Assembly (NCBI RefSeq): GCF_003182355.1 | Contig: NZ_QGTW01000006.1 | Coordinates: 124,001-188,000, forward strand | Direction: 5' to 3' | Length of the DNA: 64,000 bases | Source of the DNA: Cytobacillus oceanisediminis | Lineage (GTDB): Bacteria > Bacillota > Bacilli > Bacillales > Cytobacillaceae | In this document: positions 60,832 to 64,000 of the stretch, in pieces | How positions within the stretch are numbered: the first letter of the stretch is position 1 | Layout of the letters: every line of letters begins with the position of its first letter | Made by a program: the position numbers and the translations under genes | Notes under the pieces: model-generated | Told to the model about the DNA's origin: nothing | Databases searched by the model: none | What the model saw: only the letters and a program-made list of their open reading frames with translations

Positions 60832-60854
60832 TTATATCGTATTATACGATATAA
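60832..60854. promoter_or_regulatory. perfect palindromic operator of the MarR-DUF3147 operon
   Basis: Arms TTATATCGTAT and ATACGATATAA around a single central base form a perfect 23-bp palindrome. On the minus strand it contains TATAAT, so a bound repressor would cover the promoter. Confidence 0.82.
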
Positions 60855-60997
60855 CAAAAGAAAGATGGCCTTACAAATTCTGTTTTTTTCGGGAATGTTC
60901 GCCATTCTATGTCAGATGTGGTACAATTAAACTGCATGAAAAAACTATAGGGACTATTAGACTTTCGCTGTCTACCCTATTAAAGGAGCAATAACTT

Positions 60998-61369
60998 ATC
61001 GAGAAAATTAGCGTTTTCCTTGATGATTATCGATCAGCGCCAGAGGGATATGTTTTAGCAGAAACCGTCGATGAATGCATGGATTTGCTGCAAAATTTTT
61101 CAATAGAACATCTCTCATTAGATCATGATTTGGTGCATCCAGACAGAAATGGCTTTTTGCTCGTACAATTAATGGTGAAGGAAAAGTTATTTGCTAAACG
61201 CATCACTATCCATTCTGCCAATTCGGTCGGCGGAAAAGCTATGTACAAGCATTTGAAACAAGCACAGGAAGATACTATTCTTTGCCCATCAATTATCATT
61301 GCTTTGAGGCCTCTGCCTTTAAATTTTTACCCACCTGGATTTATGGAGCATTATCTGGAAACTATTTAG
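60998..61369 (+). CDS. cyclic-phosphate processing receiver-like protein with ATC in place of the start codon
   Basis: The frame reads (I/M)EKISVFLDDYRSAPEGYVL, SLDHDLVHPDRNGFLLVQL and ITIHSANSVGGKAMYKHL, matching the receiver-derived family annotated as cyclic-phosphate processing. The first codon at the proper place, 9 nt after AAAGGAG, is ATC (60998-61000), preceded by TAA. The next in-frame ATG is codon 28, inside the domain. Either ATC is used inefficiently or the gene lost its start. Confidence 0.7.
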   Translation: MEKISVFLDDYRSAPEGYVLAETVDECMDLLQNFSIEHLSLDHDLVHPDRNGFLLVQLMVKEKLFAKRITIHSANSVGGKAMYKHLKQAQEDTILCPSIIIALRPLPLNFYPPGFMEHYLETI

Positions 61370-61396
61370 AAAAATTAACTATTCATGATAAATAAA

Positions 61397-61611
61397 TTAA
61401 AAAAAGGAGCCATGAAAACAGGGCTCTTTTTTTCGCTGGAAAAAAATGCTACTTTCTTCATTGATTAAATGCTTTACTGCTTTTATATATTTGGCATTGT
61501 TATCCTTACTGCCATTCAGAAAAAAGGTGACGTAATGAAAAACAATTATCCCGCCATACTTTAAAAGCTGCTCTAGTATTTTAATCTCCTTTGGAAGATT
61601 TCTTTTCTTCT
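61397..61611 (-). pseudogene. open frame without start, possible gene remnant
   Basis: Between TAG near 61612 and TAA at 61397 the minus strand reads KRNLPKEIKILEQLLKYGGI, IVFHYVTFFLNGSKDNNAKY and AVKHLINEESS. The composition is protein-like and no start codon is available. I do not recognise the family. The last 15 codons run through the plus-strand terminator. Confidence 0.35.
61407..61433 (+). terminator. terminator
   Basis: GAGCC pairs with GGCTC, followed by TTTTTTT, 38 bp after the receiver-like gene. Confidence 0.8.
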
Positions 61612-61630
61612 AGTATGTATCTAATATTAA

Positions 61631-61661
61631 ACTAAAGCGATTCCCATTAGAGAATCGCTTT
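61631..61661 (-). terminator. terminator of aprX
   Basis: A perfect 10-bp stem AAAGCGATTC / GAATCGCTTT (loop 8) lies 8 bp past the aprX stop; on the minus strand TAGTTTAAT follows. Confidence 0.8.
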
Positions 61662-61668
61662 GAATTTT

Positions 61669-63036
61669 TTACTGATCTTCTTTTCCAAAGATTGAATTTC
61701 TTGCACTTATATATCCGGCCCCATATACGTACGGATTTTGATCTTTTGGAAAATCCCCCCATGCATCTGCCCCATCCTTAAGCTTCACTTTTACCTGATC
61801 AGGTGACAGCAGGCGATTGCTTTCAAGGATTAAGGCAGCAACCCCTGCACAAATCGGTGTAGCCATTGATGTACCAGATAATGAGAAGTATTCAGTGCCT
61901 ACGCGAGCTGATTTTTGAAGCTTATCCAAATAGGAGTTTGGCGAGCGCAATGATATGATATTTACACCAGGTGCTACTACATCGGGCTTAACCAGCTCAC
62001 TTGCTAGCGTTCCCCGGCTTGAAAAGCTTGCTATCGTATCACCTTCACGGTCTGGTGTGTCCCGATCGTCCATTGCACCGACTGTTATTACTTTTTCACT
62101 GATGCCCGGACTGGCAATAGTTCCAAAATTCGGACCCGAATTTCCTGCTGCAACGCAAACAACAATACCTGCATCCCATGCTGCCTCTACCGCTTTTACC
62201 ATCATATCTTCTTCTGGATCGCCTGCAGGTGAGCTTCCAAGGGACATGCTGATAATGTCAATTTTGGGTTTATTATTGAGGTCCCTGTTATAATCGATGC
62301 ACCACTGGATCCCCGCCATGACGGTAGATAAGGATCCTGATCCAACCTTATCAAGTACTTTTACCCCTATGAGGTTTGCATTCGGAGCAGGTCCCCGATA
62401 AACTCCGGCGGATGCGATGCCATTACCAGCAGCATCCCCGGCACAATGGGTACCATGGCCATTATCATCATAAGCGTCTTGACGGTTATTAATAAAATCC
62501 TGGAATTCAATAATTCGGGTCTGCTGAGTATCAGGGTTCTGCAAATCCTGGTGTGGATAAATACCCGTGTCGATAACAGCTATCGTAACATCTTGTCCTG
62601 TTAAGGGACCGTTAGCATTCAGTGCTGCCCCTGCTTCAACCGAGGGGGTGGCAACGTCTAGAAGTGCTTGTACTTTTCGATCGTAATAGATTTTGTGTAT
62701 ATGGGAGCATGAAGTTAATAGATCATCCAGTGCCGCTGGTGTCATTTCCATACTGCAGCAGGAAATACTAGAAAAGCTTCTGTTTACTTTTGCTCTAAAA
62801 TGCCTTTCAGAAATAACATGGCATTCTTTTACTGCATCAGAAAAACTGCAGTCATTTTTAAATTCAACCACTACATGGAAGCTTTTTGTTCTTTTTAGCA
62901 CTTTTTCCAAAGGAGAATGCAAAAAACAAGGTGTCCATTTAAAAGGTGTATAAAGATGAATTAAATCTTGACGCAGCTGCATATCCAGTTTATCTGCATG
63001 TGCACGTACCATTTGTATCATTGAAAATCCAAACAT
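61669..63036 (-). CDS. aprX: intracellular subtilisin-like serine protease AprX
   Basis: The 455-residue S8 protease has the triad Asp156 (AVIDTGIYPHQD), His194 (NGHGTHCAGDAAG) and Ser390 (SLSGTSMATPICAG) with oxyanion Asn299 (AAGNSGPN). No signal peptide is seen, as in B. subtilis AprX (442 residues). The N-terminal 120 residues form a propeptide-like part. ATG 63036 follows AAAGGAGG; the earlier in-frame ATG at 63054 lies upstream of that site. Confidence 0.94.
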   Translation of the reverse strand: MFGFSMIQMVRAHADKLDMQLRQDLIHLYTPFKWTPCFLHSPLEKVLKRTKSFHVVVEFKNDCSFSDAVKECHVISERHFRAKVNRSFSSISCCSMEMTPAALDDLLTSCSHIHKIYYDRKVQALLDVATPSVEAGAALNANGPLTGQDVTIAVIDTGIYPHQDLQNPDTQQTRIIEFQDFINNRQDAYDDNGHGTHCAGDAAGNGIASAGVYRGPAPNANLIGVKVLDKVGSGSLSTVMAGIQWCIDYNRDLNNKPKIDIISMSLGSSPAGDPEEDMMVKAVEAAWDAGIVVCVAAGNSGPNFGTIASPGISEKVITVGAMDDRDTPDREGDTIASFSSRGTLASELVKPDVVAPGVNIISLRSPNSYLDKLQKSARVGTEYFSLSGTSMATPICAGVAALILESNRLLSPDQVKVKLKDGADAWGDFPKDQNPYVYGAGYISARNSIFGKEDQ

Positions 63037-63699
63037 AATTTTCCTCCTTTCCATAAGCTAGTAACAAACTATGAAAAGGAAGAAAAAAGGGAACGGTGTT
63101 TGTCCAATACGCTAAAAGAATGACAAAATAAGAGAAGGCTGATTGGCCTTCCCTCTAATTAATATGCTATTAAACTATTTTATACAGGTTTTTGACAAAA
63201 CCTGTACCTTTATCCCGATATACCATTTCCTTATAGAATCGGTGGGCTATTTCCCGTTCGCCTTCTAGCTTTTTATTAAATGTAACCCTATCAATTTATT
63301 ATAGATTTATTAATTTTATATATAATCTCTGACCCAAATTGCTCATGTATATTCGATTTTAAGCCCTTTTACATATTATTCTGGCTGATTGACCCAAACC
63401 TTGCTTGCCCTGAAACCATTCTTCTGTTTGGACAAAAACAATATATGTATTTCTTAATTTCCAGCTTAGCCAGCTCTCCCATTATTGAAATAGGGTATAT
63501 ATCCCAATTCCTCTAAAAACCAGCTCCTAGAAATTAGCAGAAACCTTTAAACCAAAAAAATATTCAGTTCGAAATGATGAATAAGTCCTGCAGTCAACAC
63601 ATAAACTCCCAACTTTTCCCATTAGAATATTTCTTCTTTGTTTAAATGCCATTTCTTTTTTTAAGGCAAAAAAAAAGGAAAAGAGTACAAGCTCTTTTC
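63037..63699. other. intergenic region with gene-end remnant
   Basis: No intact gene. On the minus strand about 63172-63300 reads DRVTFNKKLEGEREIAHRFY and KEMVYRDKGTGFVKNLYKIV then stops, without a start codon; a hairpin follows it at 63131-63156 (AGAGGGAAGGC / GCCTTCTCT, then TATTTTG). This looks like the 3' end and terminator of a lost gene. The rest is AT-rich. Confidence 0.4.
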
Positions 63700-63701
63700 C
63701 T
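63670..63701 (-). terminator. terminator of nitroreductase gene
   Basis: AGGAAAAGAG and CTCTTTTCCT form a 10-bp stem; nine T follow on the minus strand. Confidence 0.88.
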
Positions 63702-64000
63702 AGTCGATCCACTTAACAACATCATCAAACGGCCTGCGGGTCTTTGCCCTTGGCTCTTTTACACGGTACCCAAAAGCAACCATAACTGAAAGGCCAAAGC
63801 TGCCGTCCTCCAGCAATCCCTCATCATTTAATAGCTTATTCATTTTTTCAATATCAAAGCCTTCAATTGGACAAGAATCGATGCCAATCTGGGCCGCTGC
63901 TGTCATCATATTCCCAAGTGCTATGTAGCTTTGTTTGCACGCCCAATCAAACAACGGGCGATCCCCATCCAAAAGGTTGAAATCAGACTTTTGGAATTCT
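63700..64000 (-). CDS. NAD(P)H-dependent nitroreductase (NfsB/YfkO-like), C-terminal part
   Basis: About 99 residues up to the window edge. FDWACKQSYIALGNMMTAAA followed by QIGIDSCPIEGFDIEKMNKL and a final KTRRPFDDVVKWI match the C-terminal half of FMN-dependent nitroreductases of the NfsB type, including the FMN/substrate-contacting IGIDSCPIEGF. The frame continues upstream of 63972 (EFQKSDFNLL), so the gene begins outside the window. It may reduce nitro compounds or quinones. Confidence 0.85.
   Translation of the reverse strand, partial: EFQKSDFNLLDGDRPLFDWACKQSYIALGNMMTAAAQIGIDSCPIEGFDIEKMNKLLNDEGLLEDGSFGLSVMVAFGYRVKEPRAKTRRPFDDVVKWID

Overview
The window is low-GC, Bacillus-type chromosomal DNA. 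Strong GGAGG-type ribosome binding sites, frequent TTG and GTG starts, intrinsic terminators with U-tracts and genes close to those of Bacillus subtilis (cysL next to cysJI, the mhqR/mhqD quinone system, aprX, ywqA, yoaE-like and ydbD-like genes) point to Bacillaceae, probably a Cytobacillus/Mesobacillus-like soil or sediment organism. The genus is an inference. I see no rRNA, tRNA, CRISPR array, prophage or complete insertion sequence.

Layout. 1-12.6 kb: housekeeping and accessory genes, mostly on the minus strand (SNF2/SWIM helicase, UDG-like protein, LysE exporter, TrhO tRNA hydroxylase, nucleoside hydrolase, methyltransferase + acetyltransferase pair, DinB protein). 12.6-17.5 kb: assimilatory sulfite reductase cysJI, divergent from its LysR regulator cysL. 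17.5-28 kb: mixed metabolic genes (M20 hydrolase, YbaK editing protein, aromatic acid exporter, molybdopterin oxidoreductase, Mn catalase, Rrf2 regulator). 28.3-36.6 kb: a complete malonate-use locus, a GntR regulator plus mdcH-A-B-C-DE-G on the minus strand, divergent from the madLM transporter, with matching palindromic operators at both promoters. 36.7-49 kb: Nudix hydrolases, DUF3231 protein, YitT, ZupT, a poly-GlcNAc-synthase-like glycosyltransferase, PepF and a PAS-STAS sensor. 49.5-52.4 kb: a quinone/electrophile cluster (pirin, WrbA-like, MhqD, MhqR) with MhqR-type boxes. 52.5-54.1 kb: a run of decayed genes. 54.8-56.2 kb: modAB without modC. 58-60 kb: two convergent CorA transporters. 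The rest holds a MarR-DUF3147 pair, a cyclic-phosphate receiver-like gene, AprX and a nitroreductase cut by the window end.

The most interesting signal is the corA leader (57857-58066). A sigma-A promoter precedes a 44-codon ORF carrying an EPDP motif, the motif of the Mg2+-sensing MgtL leader peptide of enterobacteria. The ORF stop lies in the loop of a terminator-like hairpin whose 3' arm is the corA ribosome binding site, and a perfect 8-nt alternative pairing partner lies inside the ORF just after EPDP. This looks like a leader-peptide Mg2+ switch in a Gram-positive bacterium.

Two repeat families recur between genes. One is a set of degenerate arrays with a 20-21 bp period and a TTATG/TATG phrase (12.7, 37.2 and 49.1 kb, weaker at 0.35 and 47.2 kb). 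The other is a MITE-like element ending in GGCTCTGTTAAA (39.8, 44.9, 49.2 and 56.3 kb, half copy at 19.5 kb), two copies of which supply or abut the stop codon of the neighbouring gene. Broken genes are unusually frequent: HesB-like, NERD, a GNAT, Fe-ADH, HAD, a DUF3231/coat-like gene and a small membrane protein.
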